A stretch of DNA of 64,000 bases from Klebsormidium nitens (taxonomy: Eukaryota > Streptophyta > Klebsormidiophyceae > Klebsormidiales > Klebsormidiaceae). The notes beneath the pieces are model-generated. The model was not told the DNA's origin. It searched no databases and saw only the letters and a list, made by a program, of their open reading frames with translations. The DNA lies in contig DF237289.1 in NCBI GenBank assembly GCA_000708835.1, positions 1-64,000 of the forward strand. Direction: 5' to 3'. A program made the position numbers and the translations under genes. Numbering within the stretch: the first letter of the stretch is position 1; each line of letters starts with the position of its first letter. Below are positions 29,001 to 38,799 of the stretch, one piece after another.

Positions 29001-31636
29001 TCAAATAGTGATTGGGGGCTTGCGTTGAAATCTGCATCTGCTCAGCCTAGAAGCCTTGAAGCCTTGAAGTCGTTTGAATTCTCAGGTGACCTGCCTACTT
29101 GATGCGGTGATTCTGAAAATCTGGGTGCTTCTGATGCGCAGGGCTGGAACATGAACTACCCGTTCAACACGGGCGACTTGACGAGCTGCGCGCAGTGCGC
29201 GAGCAACTATTTGGAGGCGGGCGCCAAGATCCCGTGGGAGGACCTGCGGTACATCTTTGGCGAGATCATGTACGGCGGCCACGTGGTGGACGACTGGGAC
29301 CGGCGCACCGTGGCGGCGTATCTGCTCACGCTCATCAAGGAGGAGCTCGTCGAGGGCATCGAGCTCTTCCCCAAGTTCCCCACCCCGCCCAACTCCCTCA
29401 CGCACGCCCAGGTGCGCGCGCACGCCGCACCCGCGCTCCCCTGCCAGTCCTGCACAGCTGCCAACAACGTTGCGCAGTTGTGCAGACTGCCTGGATGTTT
29501 GAAGGAACCCAGAAGTGGTCGGAAGAAGATTTCGTTATGGGTCGAATTCTTGTGCACGAGCTATCCCGAAAGACGCTCCCTTTGACACGATTCCAAACCT
29601 GCTACGTCTTTCTGTTCCCGCAGATCGTCAAGTACATCGGCGAGACGATCCCCGCGGAGTCGCCGGTCATGTTTGGGCTGCACCCCAACGCGGAGATTGG
29701 CTTCCGGCTGGCGCAAGCCGACGGCCTGTTCAAGAGCGTACTCTCGCTGCAGCAGCGATCCGTCGACGGAGGGGCCGCCGCCAGCGTGCAGGTCAGGCCA
29801 CGAGGCGGCCGTCTCCACCTATTCGGTACATCTAGAGCAGGATGCTTGAGACAGCTGACTTAGAGCCTTGACCACTTCCAAACTCGTGTCGATTGCGATT
29901 GGACTTTGGGCTGCACTATCTCTTTCTTCTGTTCGTCTCTTGACTGCGAATCCCTGCCACTGTGTATGATGAAATATGAAGACTCCAAGAATATTCTGGA
30001 AGTTCGTTTCGGTGTATTGTTTTGATAGAGAGGAAAGTTTGTTTCAGATACACAGAATTCTCGTCCCTGCTTTCTCATTCGGTGATTAAACACGACGCTT
30101 GGGGTGCCGTGCAGGAGCGTGCCAAGACGGTGTTGGACGACGTGTTGGAGAAGCTGCCGGAGCCGTTTGACTTCGAGGACATCACGAGCCGCGTCTCGGA
30201 GCGCACGCCCTACACCGTCGTCTTCCTGCAGGAGATCGAGCGCATGAACCTCCTGCTCGCGCACATCCGCCGCAGCCTCATGGTCAGCCCCGCACCGCGC
30301 ATCAGCGGACCCGTTTCTTTGTTCGCCCCTTTAGTCTCCTCTTCCGGCTGACAAGATCCGGCCCTCCTGGCAGTAACATTGTCCCTTTCAGCGTCCGCAA
30401 CTTGCTGCTTGCTGCCGTTTGTTGTTATTTTTTGGCCTCGTTCTTTGGGTGGCCAGCCCTTGTCGTTTTGTACCGCGCCTGACCCGCCCCCCCGCGCGGC
30501 GGTGCAGGAGCTGGACCTGGGCCTGAAGGGCGACCTGACGATCAGCGACGCGATGGAGCAGCTGATGCTCGCGCTCGCGGAGGACCGCGTGCCTGCGTCG
30601 TGGGAGGCAATGGCGTACCCCAGCCTGCGCCCGCTCGGCGGCTGGACCGTCAACCTGCTGGACCGCATCAAGCAGCTCCAGGACTGGACGGCCGACATGA
30701 CGCTACCCAAGGTGCGCGCACCGCTGCCGCCGCCCCCTGCTCTTGGACGAGCCGTATGCATCATCGGTTCTTCAATCAAAGAACGGTGCTTTCTGGTGCC
30801 TTGAGACAGTCAGTACTGAGAAAAAACAAAGCGATATGCTGCGCGCTCAGTACATTGCAGCACTTTGTCTGTGGACGATGTTCGATATTGCTAACGTTGG
30901 CCTTGGTGGTGATCTAAGCGGTGTCATTTGGTGCAGGTTATCAACCTGACGCTGCTGTTCAACCCCCAGAGCTTCCTCACAGCCGTCATGCAGACGACAG
31001 CGAGGCGAAACGACTGGCCGCTCGATAAGACCGTCATACAGACAGAGGTCAGCGCTCGATGCCTTAAGCCTTGAATCTGCACTCACTGTAGGGCCTTAAG
31101 TTTGATTCTTGTTTCAAGAATTTTCAGCTTAAACACCAGACTCGGCACTTTGACTACCAAAAAATGGTCAAGACCGATCAGTTCCAGAGGCACTCTGACT
31201 CCGAGACCAGAGCTGTCTGTTTGGAAACGTTCGTCTAATTGCAAGTTTGAGAAGCGTGTAAATTGATTTCGATCGCCGAGCTTGTTCTCACACGTCTTTT
31301 GCCGCCCAGGTTACCAAGAAGCAGCCGGATGCCATTGACGCGCCGAGCCGCGACGGCGCGTACGTGTATGGGCTGTACCTGGAGGGGTGCGGGTGGGACG
31401 AGAAGGGCGGCGTGCTGGTGGAGTCGAAGCCGAAGGAGCTGTTCCAGCCCATGCCCGTCATCCTTATCAAGGCCGTGCAGGCCGACAAGGCCGAGACGCG
31501 CGACTCGTACCAGTGCCCCGTGTACAAAACGGCCAAGCGGGGGAACAGCTACGTCTTCACGGCACAGCTGCGATCCAAGCACGGCCAAAATAAATGGACG
31601 CTGGCAGGGGTCTCTATGCTTATGGAAGTCGTGTAG
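8084..31636 (+). CDS. axonemal outer-arm dynein heavy chain (gamma/DNAH5-8 type), 37 exons
   Basis: Motor ATPase of the ciliary outer dynein arm. Exons: 8084-8196, 8375-8645, 8772-8894, 9030-9170, 9382-9483, 9660-9756, 9917-10910, 11067-11274, 11490-11789, 12082-12855, 13111-13446, 13860-14207, 14387-14548, 14761-15582, 15886-16431, 16968-17546, 17891-18304, 18627-19229, 19551-19823, 20261-20497, 21087-21836, 22069-22344, 22598-22732, 23021-23332, 23592-23790, 24073-24506, 24708-24854, 25085-25726, 26258-26790, 27007-27250, 27579-28808, 29142-29411, 29624-29791, 30115-30282, 30508-30711, 30937-31047, 31310-31636. All phases agree: 13,593 nt, 4,530 aa, the family's usual size. AAA1 has GPAGTGKT (about residue 1912) and CFDEFNR; AAA2 GPAGCGKS (about 2195) and [10 protein letters not shown]3 GPAGTGKT (about 2524) and [12 protein letters not shown]4 GVGGSGK (about 2870). 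The stalk lies between AAA4 and AAA5. The N-terminal KKTVYFLKL and [14 protein letters not shown]-like blocks and the C-terminal [10 protein letters not shown] point to the gamma clade. Family is certain; gamma assignment is from memory of motifs. Introns 4 and 10 start with GC. Confidence 0.95.
18366..18515 (+). repeat. Imperfect repeat pair in dynein intron 17
   Basis: Two related segments of about 40 bases, starting near 18366 and 18475, share the pattern AGCACTTTTT-AGAAGC-GC and end in a CAGCAT block. They lie 109 bases apart inside the intron between exons 17 and 18. They are non-coding and look like a local duplication. Confidence 0.55.
19370..19442 (+). repeat. Perfect 30-bp direct repeat in dynein intron 18
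   Basis: An identical 30-base unit occurs at 19370-19399 and 19413-19442, separated by 13 bases, inside the intron that precedes exon 19. Perfect identity in an otherwise unconserved intron suggests a recent slippage or duplication event. Confidence 0.85.
24073..25726 (+). other. Dynein stalk and microtubule-binding domain (exons 26-28)
   Basis: Exon 26 encodes the ascending coiled coil, from the end of AAA4 through a long Lys/Glu/Gln-rich helix. Exon 27 and the first part of exon 28 encode the globular microtubule-binding tip, with the conserved Pro-x-x-Val-x-x-Val pattern at the junction. The rest of exon 28 (from about [14 protein letters not shown]) is the descending coiled coil that returns to the ring and leads into AAA5 in exon 29. 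The stalk is therefore interrupted by two introns, both in phase 0. Assignment rests on position between AAA4 and AAA5 and on the heptad-rich composition. Confidence 0.85.
25985..26100 (+). repeat. 58-bp imperfect tandem repeat in dynein intron 28
   Basis: Two head-to-tail copies, 25985-26042 and 26043-26100, each begin CCAGCA--TTCAGCAA and contain GACACAAGAG and ATATCGTGGA blocks. They sit in the intron between exons 28 and 29, upstream of the acceptor. Non-coding. Confidence 0.8.
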
Positions 31637-32918
31637 GTTCAATACGGCCGTCATTTATTGGACACGCTGCGACTATGCCAAGTGGATCAATCAGACAGAT
31701 GTAGATTACTTGATTGCAAGCACTCCTTCTTTGGCTTCGTGCTTCTGTCACAGAGTCGGAGCCTCGAGGGCCGCAAGTGTACTTTAGCTAGAAGGGTGAC
31801 CCTATTCAGCAGTTCGAACCGAGGCCCGGCGTGCTTCAAACCGACCGTTGTCTTGCGTGATATAAGTGTTGTACACAGAAGCGAGCAAAGAGATGGTGCC
31901 TAAATTGACTCCGAAGAAGTCTCAAAACCACCCTTTGAATGCTCAATGTGGCAGATATATTGACAGCCCCAGTGACACTCCAGCTGAAGCTGCTTTAACG
32001 GCTGCACTACAGTTGGAAAACATGCAGCAGTCTTTTAGAAACCACAACATTGAAGAGCAGGGCGGCCTGATCAGTGCGCCGACCCTGTCATTGTAGATGG
32101 TCGTACCATGGTCTTCTGTAAAGTGTACTCGATTGCCTCGATCTATGCGTCGAGACCTCGAGACCAGAAGTATTCCCACTTTCCAACAGTCCAAGTCATA
32201 CTACAAGCAAGCCCAGAAGGAAACTGTGACTGTCGCCACTGGCAGTCCATGCAGGTCGTTACATACATATACCGTGTAGTGGCTGTCTTAGCTGAGAATC
32301 AGGATGTGTAATTCTCTAAGACAGAATTCAGCCATCCTTTTGAATTCTCGACAGCACGAGCTTTTTCTTCGGATGCATTTCCAGCTGCGTGCGTGCAGCA
32401 TTTAATCGCATCAACTTGCAAATGGTAGGAAGGAAACCGTGCTCCCGGCAGTCCCGGCTTTAGGGTTTCGGTAAACCCTTGATTAACGTTTGCTGAAACA
32501 ATATGTTCAAAAGAGACTTACTATTTAGAATGCGGCGGTTGCTGGTTCCGCACAACCGAACTATGTAGGATATGAGGCTCATCAACTCGGACCAAAGTTC
32601 AATCGGGGCAATAGAGCACGCTCGAGCAAGTGCCGCGTTCTAAACACTCTCTAACACAAAGAGTGTGTCGACGTGGTTCTGCTTCTGCAACTTTCGCAGA
32701 TCTAGACATCTGTCCGGCCTGGTAGCTGGGTCACAGGGGTACGTCTCCGAACGTCTCTTCCCTGAACGAGAGGGGGCGCAGTGCAGCAGTGCTTGGTTCA
32801 GTATATCTTTGATGCAGAGTGGCGCCTGCTCACTGTTCATCAGGCCTACAGAAAGTTTCTAGAACCTCTGAACCTCGATTTGTAATCGAGCTCACTGGAC
32901 GCTGTGAAGGCCTTCGTG
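31637..32918. other. Intergenic region, dynein 3' end to PDX2 start
   Basis: No coding exon is seen. The left part should hold the dynein 3' UTR. A TTTAGGGTTT word near 32460-32470 equals the plant telo-box (AAACCCTAA on the other strand), an element known from promoters of plant housekeeping genes; here it lies about 450 bases before the PDX2 start codon. Its function here is a guess. Confidence 0.4.
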
Positions 32919-35054
32919 ATGGCAGGTGAAGCAGCTCCCGTCGATGTTCCGGCGCCTCGGATCGGCGTTCTGGCCATCCAAGGGTCATTTCGGGAGCACT
33001 GTGGCAGCTTGCGTAAGTGTGGGTTGCCTGCAGAGCATGCTGTCGAGGTGCGCACGCCAGATCAGCTGCAGGGTCTACATGGGCTGATCATTCCAGGAGG
33101 GGAGAGCACCACCATGGCGAACGTGGCAACACGGAATGGTCTGGTAAGAGTTGGTCTAGCAAAAGACTGTCATGGACGCACTTGGCAGCTGGTTGCTAGC
33201 ACACAGCTTCCGTATTATCCTCGTCATAGCCCGCAGCGTTTGATTGTTGCCTTGGGCACTTTTTAAATCAGTGTTCAAATCTGGCTTGCGCTTGCTTTTC
33301 AGCCTGGTCACCTCTTCTCCCTTTTCCTCTGCGCCAGCTGCCAGCCTTGAAGGACTTTAGCGCCTCCGGCAAGCCTGTCTGGGGCACATGTGCCGGCTTG
33401 ATCTTCTTAGCTGATCGGGCTCTTGGTGAGCTGAGATGCTTCAACCCGTAGAGTCGCTGGTTGTTGCAGTGTCCTTCAGGTTTGCTTGTGTTACATCCCT
33501 GTGGAACGGCTCGACGTGTATTTGATTGGCATCTTGATTGAGGATCCACTGCTTCTGACATGCAGACTCGGACATTGGTGCTCTACCATGCGTGCGCTGG
33601 GGAAGTTGATGGTTGTGGCTGGAAACATATGCAGAACTTTCTTACAGTAACGCCGAACGAGTTCAAGCCAAAGCACTGCCGAATGAGTTTAAGCCAAAGG
33701 CACCTTAAAATTACAGGAAGTCTTGGATTTGGCTTTTGAGCCCAAGTGTCAGGCTTTTGAGCCCAAGTGTCAAGAAACAGATATGGATGACACCTTTACT
33801 GCTTCAAGTCGAAGGCAAGAGCCTTGTTCACGACCAAGTTGCTCAGTGACCCCCTGTCCTTATGTGAACAGGTCAAAAGAAGGGTGGTCAGGCTCTCCTA
33901 GGCGGGCTCAATGTCACTGTCCATCGCAACTTCTTTGGAAGCCAGGTGAGAGCTCCTCGTAAGAGACTCTGGCTGCATCAATATTGTGTGTCTAAACTGT
34001 TAAATCCTGTTTATCGGTCCTTGCAACTTTTCTTTTGGCAAATTACTGAAAAGGCTGCAACTTCAGGCAACAGTTGTAATCAGGTTAGAAATTACAAGGT
34101 GCACAGAATTGCATTTGCACTTCAGACTAAAATGTTCAGCCTTCAGGGGGTCCAGCCTGAGTACCCTGCCACTTGGTTCAGGTGAACAGCTTTGAAACGG
34201 AGCTCCCTACACCCAAGGAGTTGCAAAAGTTGGGAGGGGAGGACGATCCCACGTTCCGGGCCATCTTCATCCGGGCTCCTGCCATTGTGGAAAAGGGCCC
34301 CAGTGTTGATGTCCTGGCGCAGATCGACCTCCCTGAGGGCACGACTACGAGCACCGCCGACGAAAATGGACAGGAGGTGAGCAGGGGGCAGGAATGCTCA
34401 GAGAACGCAGTCGTGTGTATCTGTCTGATGTAGGTACTCTATCCTTAACAGACGGTCTGATCTTTTCTTGTGTTTCTGAGAAGCACACCTGATCAAAAAG
34501 CTATTTTTGCAGATCAACAAGGTCATCATTGCAGTCCGCCAAGACCAGCTGCTCGCAACCGCCTTCCATCCTGAGCTGACAGCTGATACTCGATGGTAAG
34601 AAGTGGTGCCGCAAAAGACAGTTATTGTTTCTGGTGACTCCTGCCGTGAACAATCTCAATGGCTCCTGTGAAGATTTTTGCCGATAGGATCGCATGTAAG
34701 GGTCAGGCCTGAAATCGAATAGCATTTCCTTCCTTTTCTATTGGGGCCCTGGTCGACAATGGTTCGTCTATGTTCGCAGGGGTCAAGGGTCGAACTGACA
34801 AGCTCTGAACTTGCTAATCTTCCTCCGTGCTGTCTTCGTTGGCAGTTTGTTTTTTTGATCGACCAACTCGTTGTATTGTCTCCAGGCATTCGTTGTTTTT
34901 GAGGATGGTTACAGAGAATAGGGACAAGGCGGATGCCGCAGCTGCTGAAGGCTCGAGTATGTCTAGTAGAGCGAGGGAAGCACCAGCTTCGTCGATACGA
35001 CCAGCCGATCTACCTATATTTAAAGAGGCGGAGAAGTTGGATTATCTAAAGTGA
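32919..35054 (+). CDS. PDX2: pyridoxal 5'-phosphate synthase glutaminase subunit, 6 exons
   Basis: Glutaminase that supplies ammonia to the PDX1 synthase subunit for de novo vitamin B6 (PLP) formation; cytosolic in plants. Exons: 32919-33143, 33338-33425, 33872-33945, 34182-34376, 34513-34595, 34886-35054; phases agree, 277 aa. The ATG at 32919 is chosen because the frame upstream begins only with GTG. Motifs: [10 protein letters not shown] at the N terminus, [11 protein letters not shown] (oxyanion region), nucleophile Cys93 in [33 protein letters not shown], and the His213/Glu215 pair in [14 protein letters not shown]. All members of the Cys-His-Glu triad are present. The C-terminal tail after the catalytic domain (about 50 residues, Ala/Ser/Glu-rich, ending [15 protein letters not shown]) is of plant type. 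There is no transit peptide. The match to plant PDX2 is unambiguous. Confidence 0.96.
33731..33772 (+). repeat. Perfect 21-bp tandem repeat in PDX2 intron 2
   Basis: A 21-base unit (starting GGCTTTTGAGCCC) occurs twice head to tail at 33731-33751 and 33752-33772. Immediately upstream (33650-33710) a shorter imperfect pair, GCCGAACGAG.../GCCGAATGAG..., is also present. Non-coding local duplications in the intron before exon 3. Confidence 0.8.
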
Positions 35055-36166
35055 GGCACCTAGCGCTAGTTTGTTTCGCAATATTCCGAAGAACGTAACA
35101 TGGTTGCGCAGGTAAGAGCATTTGTTGTCCACAGATGCCAGGTCGTCAAATCACCATAGATAGCAGGAACAACAGTCCAAGAACACTCGTCGCTAGATTG
35201 CAATTATGTAAACCAAATAAGCAAAATCGAGGCCCCTGACTACATGACATTCGTTGTCTTTTTTAAGATCCCATTTCATTATCGGCTGCCGCATGAACCA
35301 TTTAGACAGCTAACAAATTTCGGCTGGTCGGAGGTGAAATGATGCACCACATAGACGGTTCACGACGTCGAAATGCTGGCCGACTCCACCCTCTTGTAAT
35401 GCTATGCATATGCATACTAGCTGCTACACTTAAGTTGGATATTCGCAACCTTGATCTACATGACTTCAATAGCTGGTCGCCGTGCATGCATGGGCCCGCG
35501 GGGTGGGCGGATTTGCAGCAGGCTGGCAACTGTTAGCCAAGAGTTGGTATTAGTACGCCGATCGGGGCGCAACCATGCTCTTAACATGCCAGCGCACTTC
35601 CTCCGGCCCTATATAAGTATAGCACTTGATTGTGAACGTCACACATACGTGCAACATATGAAATATGTATAAGTGGCCGGGTCAAGTCAACCGCGGATGA
35701 GATCTCTTGAACACCTATATATCCCATGCATTTCTGTCGAATTCAGTATCACAAATACATACAGTACAATTCAAGTGGCGCTCGCCGCTGACCATGACAC
35801 ATGCATGCCGCTTACCACGTTTGGAAAGTACATAGTAAGACATACAGGTATTTCTTCAAGCCAGATTATCAAAAGAGGTCAGACAGCAAACTCGTCTGCC
35901 AGGCGGACCCCACGTTGTGATACTGCTAAAGCTTGCGGCCTCGTTGTGAAGGAGGCGAGCTGGATTCTCAGCCAGCATTACTGGTTATGTTGATCCACAA
36001 CAGGCATATGCCTGAGAGGTTGATATGCAGGTTCACGACGGCAAGTCAATCTTTCATGCTGTGCACTTGAGATACTTCATATTGGACATAAGAAATACAT
36101 CGGCACAAAGCGATACCTTTTATTCTATCAGGTTCCAACAGCAATTTGAGAACATATTTCCAGAAC
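35055..36166. other. Intergenic region, convergent PDX2 and plastid protein gene
   Basis: No gene is supported. The region is A+T-rich relative to exons. A good TATA-like word (CCCTATATAAGTATA, about 35608-35622, + strand) and a second one (CTATATATCCC, about 35714) are present, but the only open frame behind them lacks an ATG and any family resemblance, so I call no gene. The 3' UTRs of both flanking genes must end here. Confidence 0.4.
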
Positions 36167-37745
36167 TTAAGTACCAATTGACTCGTCAAAATTGTAGAAG
36201 GGTACCTTGATGAACCCTCCAGTGATACCAACGGCAATTGCCCAGAACACAAAGAAAATGATGAGTGCCTTGTCGAATCCTTTTTGGACTGCAAAAGTGT
36301 AGATGAGATTGTCAACTTCAGAATTTGACCAGATGCGAATAGGTACAGAAGAATGTTCAAAAACAGTTCTAGCTGGAAAGGGGCGACCCGCTTGCTCATT
36401 CGATATGATGCAGAGATGAGATACCAACAAGCAGGTGACTCTTTCCATCTCCTCTATGACAGATCCAAGTGAACAACGCTGCATGCTCGTCGACAAAGGA
36501 AAGAGCGTAGAAAACTCACGCTTCTCATTCCCTTCTGTGTTCACGATAAGCCACTCTCCCCAGGTAATCAACTTTTTCAACCACTCTGGTTGTTCCTCAA
36601 AGTTCCCCGCTGTCCCGTCCGGTTCCCCAAAAAGCTCAGCCTCCCGGGCTTTTAGTTCCTCTCGTCGAAGATCATCCTGCATGTGGTGTGGTTGACTTGA
36701 CAAGAAATACCATCACATGCGAGCTGCGATCCCAATTTTGAAGGAAACATGCTGTTTCTTATGAACACTTGAAGTGGTGGTATTAAAGCTGCAACATAGT
36801 GGCTTCAGACAGGGTGGACAACCCCAACTTGATTGGACGCACACCACCAGAATCACAACAAGGAAGGGAAAGCTTGAGTTCTGGCTTCCTGGCAGCCGTA
36901 ACAGGGACAGACCTGCCAGGACAACCCCTTTTCCAGAGCAAACATGGCCTAGTAGACTTGTAGTAATGATGGCGCCGCTACCCAGCAGAAGCACCACATG
37001 GCCCCGGAACACTCACGTTAGAGCTTCTCAGCAGCGATCACGCTGACAGAGCAGGCGTACATGCTAAGGAGGCTTGGCCCTGAAAGGTACCACTCCTCAA
37101 TCACAGCTTGATTGGACACACACCACCAGAACCCACAACCAGGTAGGAAAAGTTTAGAGTCTGGCTTTTCTCGCAGCAGTAACAGAGACAGATCTGCCAG
37201 GACAACATCGGACTAAGAGTCTTGTAGTGATTATGGGGCCCCCACCCAAGCCAGCGCACCACTTGGCCTCCAAGGCTTAGAGCTTCTCAGCAGCAATCAC
37301 AGTGACATGATTGGGAATACTTGCTAAGCAGGCTTGGCTCTACTCAAATAAGGAATAATATGAGAAAACCTTCTTGCAATGAAAATTCCTGGCATAAAAG
37401 TCGTCCAACCCTGACCTGCCGCTTCTCCTTTGCTTCTAAGAGCTTTGTTTGCTGCATCAGCTCCTGCTCCATGTCCAAATTGTTTGAGCTGTCCGCGGCA
37501 GTTGAGCCTTCACCATCCCTGTCCCGTGCTCGGAGCACGCCATTTGCGGCCCCTGACTTTTTCCCCGTGAAGGGCCTGTTAAACTTGACTGCTTTCCTTC
37601 TTAATCGAGGGGGCTCCGCAAAGCTTCTAACACTCAGGGCCCATCTTTTGCAGGAGAATGATTCTGCCCTCATTTCAGACGCCAAGCTTGTTTGGAAAGA
37701 CAACAGCACTTTCGAGGCTTGCGTGCACTGCGCTAGCCCCGCCAT
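36167..37745 (-). CDS. Unrecognised plastid-targeted single-span membrane protein, 3 exons
   Basis: Exons on the minus strand: 37745-37416, 36676-36520, 36372-36167; phases agree, 230 aa. I do not recognise the family. Residues 1 to about 80 are rich in Ser, Arg, Lys and Ala with few acids, like a chloroplast transit peptide. A charged helical segment follows (MEQELMQQTKLLEAKEKRQ, then DDLRREELKAREAELFG), then an acidic/aromatic stretch with PEWLKKLITWGEW. One hydrophobic helix near the C terminus (IIFFVFWAIAVGITGGF) is followed by a 14-residue tail. The layout suggests a membrane-anchored protein, perhaps of the thylakoid, with its soluble part N-terminal. Intron 2 is 147 bases long and contains no in-frame stop, so retention would give a longer protein; the GTGAGT donor and TTTCCAG acceptor favour splicing. 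Intron 1 (739 bases) holds a large tandem duplication. Confidence 0.65.
36828..37340 (+). repeat. Imperfect tandem duplication of about 260 bp in an intron
   Basis: Two related units lie head to tail, about 36828-37080 and 37107-37340. Both start CTTGATTGGAC-CACACCACCAGAA, share CTGCCAGGACAAC and TAGAGCTTCTCAGCAGC, and end with a GCTAAG-AGGCTTGGC block. The offset shrinks from 279 to 260 bases along the pair because of small indels. Both units sit wholly inside intron 1 (37415-36677) of the plastid protein gene. Neither unit has a coding frame shared between copies, so this looks like duplicated intron or the remains of a mobile element. Confidence 0.8.
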
Positions 37746-38799
37746 CTGCGGAAGAAAGTGCAAGATTACTTGCTGTCAAGGCCTTATAAATTTTCTGCAG
37801 AAATGCCTAGCACTCTCAAGCAGTGTTTTGTTTGATGCTTGGCCTGGGCCCCGTACGTCGCAGCAGCCCTGAGCTAGCCAATGGGAATGGCTGCACCAAT
37901 GTTGGAAAGCTCCACAATCTGGTCTGTACCGGTCTAACATCTGATTAATCTCAAACCCTCCAACGCAGAGTGATCGGGGGATGAGCACCGTCCGATTCGA
38001 ACTTGGAACGCGGTGGTATTAGACTCATGGGTGTCGGCAAGTCGGTGAGTCCTACCGGCTAAAGTTGGTTAATAGCCCCAGCAATCAGGTTAATGTGGGC
38101 CAAAAGCACTCCCCCAGCTCGGCGCCATGCAGTCGCGTGCTCAGACGTGTCTGCTCTGAACACTGCGAAACGCTCCTCGTAAAATGAGATCTCGCGCGCT
38201 GAACGATTACTGAGCAAGTCAGCCAAGTGAATGAGAGTAGAATGCATTGGCATCTACCCGCGTCTACCAAGAGTGCGCGGGGTTTGCAAGCTTCAAGGTA
38301 GCGGAATTACGTGAACCGATTGAGCTGCTTAGGATACTTTAGAACTTTGATCAACCTTGCTCGACAAGTCGAAGCTGCGATGGCAACGGCTTGCTGGTAG
38401 ACAGTCTTCACGGATTGGATGCGAGTCAATCTGCGTATCCTGTGAAACGCAGAAGGCAGCCCGAAGGCGGGTACCACCATCCTACCTTAATGAAATCTAC
38501 TAGGTAGGTATGCAGCTAGCGTAGCCCAACCAGCAGCGGGCATGCCTGAAGCTGCAGACCTTGGAACTTTGAAACGCTGCATGCTGGCCCCTCCGAGAGC
38601 AACAACTCTGCGTTCGACGGTGACTGCGGCACTTGACAGCATCGATACAAAATCTTATCAATACATCCTCTCATCTCAATCTTCCAACAACACCACGAAG
38701 TTGAACGGTCGAACGGAAATTGACTGAAAACTTAGTATTGATGACTGAGAGGTCTACTAATGCCCTTCATATATGTTCGGTCCTTGTTTCCAACTGCTT
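37746..38799. other. Intergenic region with a tRNA-like sequence
   Basis: No coding gene is supported. On the minus strand, a box-B-like GTTCGAATC (38002-37994) lies about 50 bases downstream of a box-A-like TAGCCGGTAGG (38061-38051), described separately. A GTAGGTA word occurs near 38500. The remainder shows nothing I can name. Confidence 0.35.
37985..38075 (-). other. tRNA-like / SINE-head-like sequence (box A and box B)
   Basis: Read on the minus strand, TAGCCGGTAGG resembles a pol III box A and GTTCGAATC is a perfect box-B core. The T-arm stem around box B does not pair well, and I cannot fold a complete acceptor stem, so this is not a functional tRNA by eye. A 6-bp inverted pair GACTCA/TGAGTC sits between the boxes. 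A degenerate tRNA gene or a tRNA-derived SINE head are the two readings. Confidence 0.35.

Noticed and set aside
35608-35622. CCCTATATAAGTATA as the promoter of a small plus-strand gene
   Set aside because: The only open frame behind it (35673-35993) starts with GTG and resembles nothing; the next real gene is on the opposite strand.
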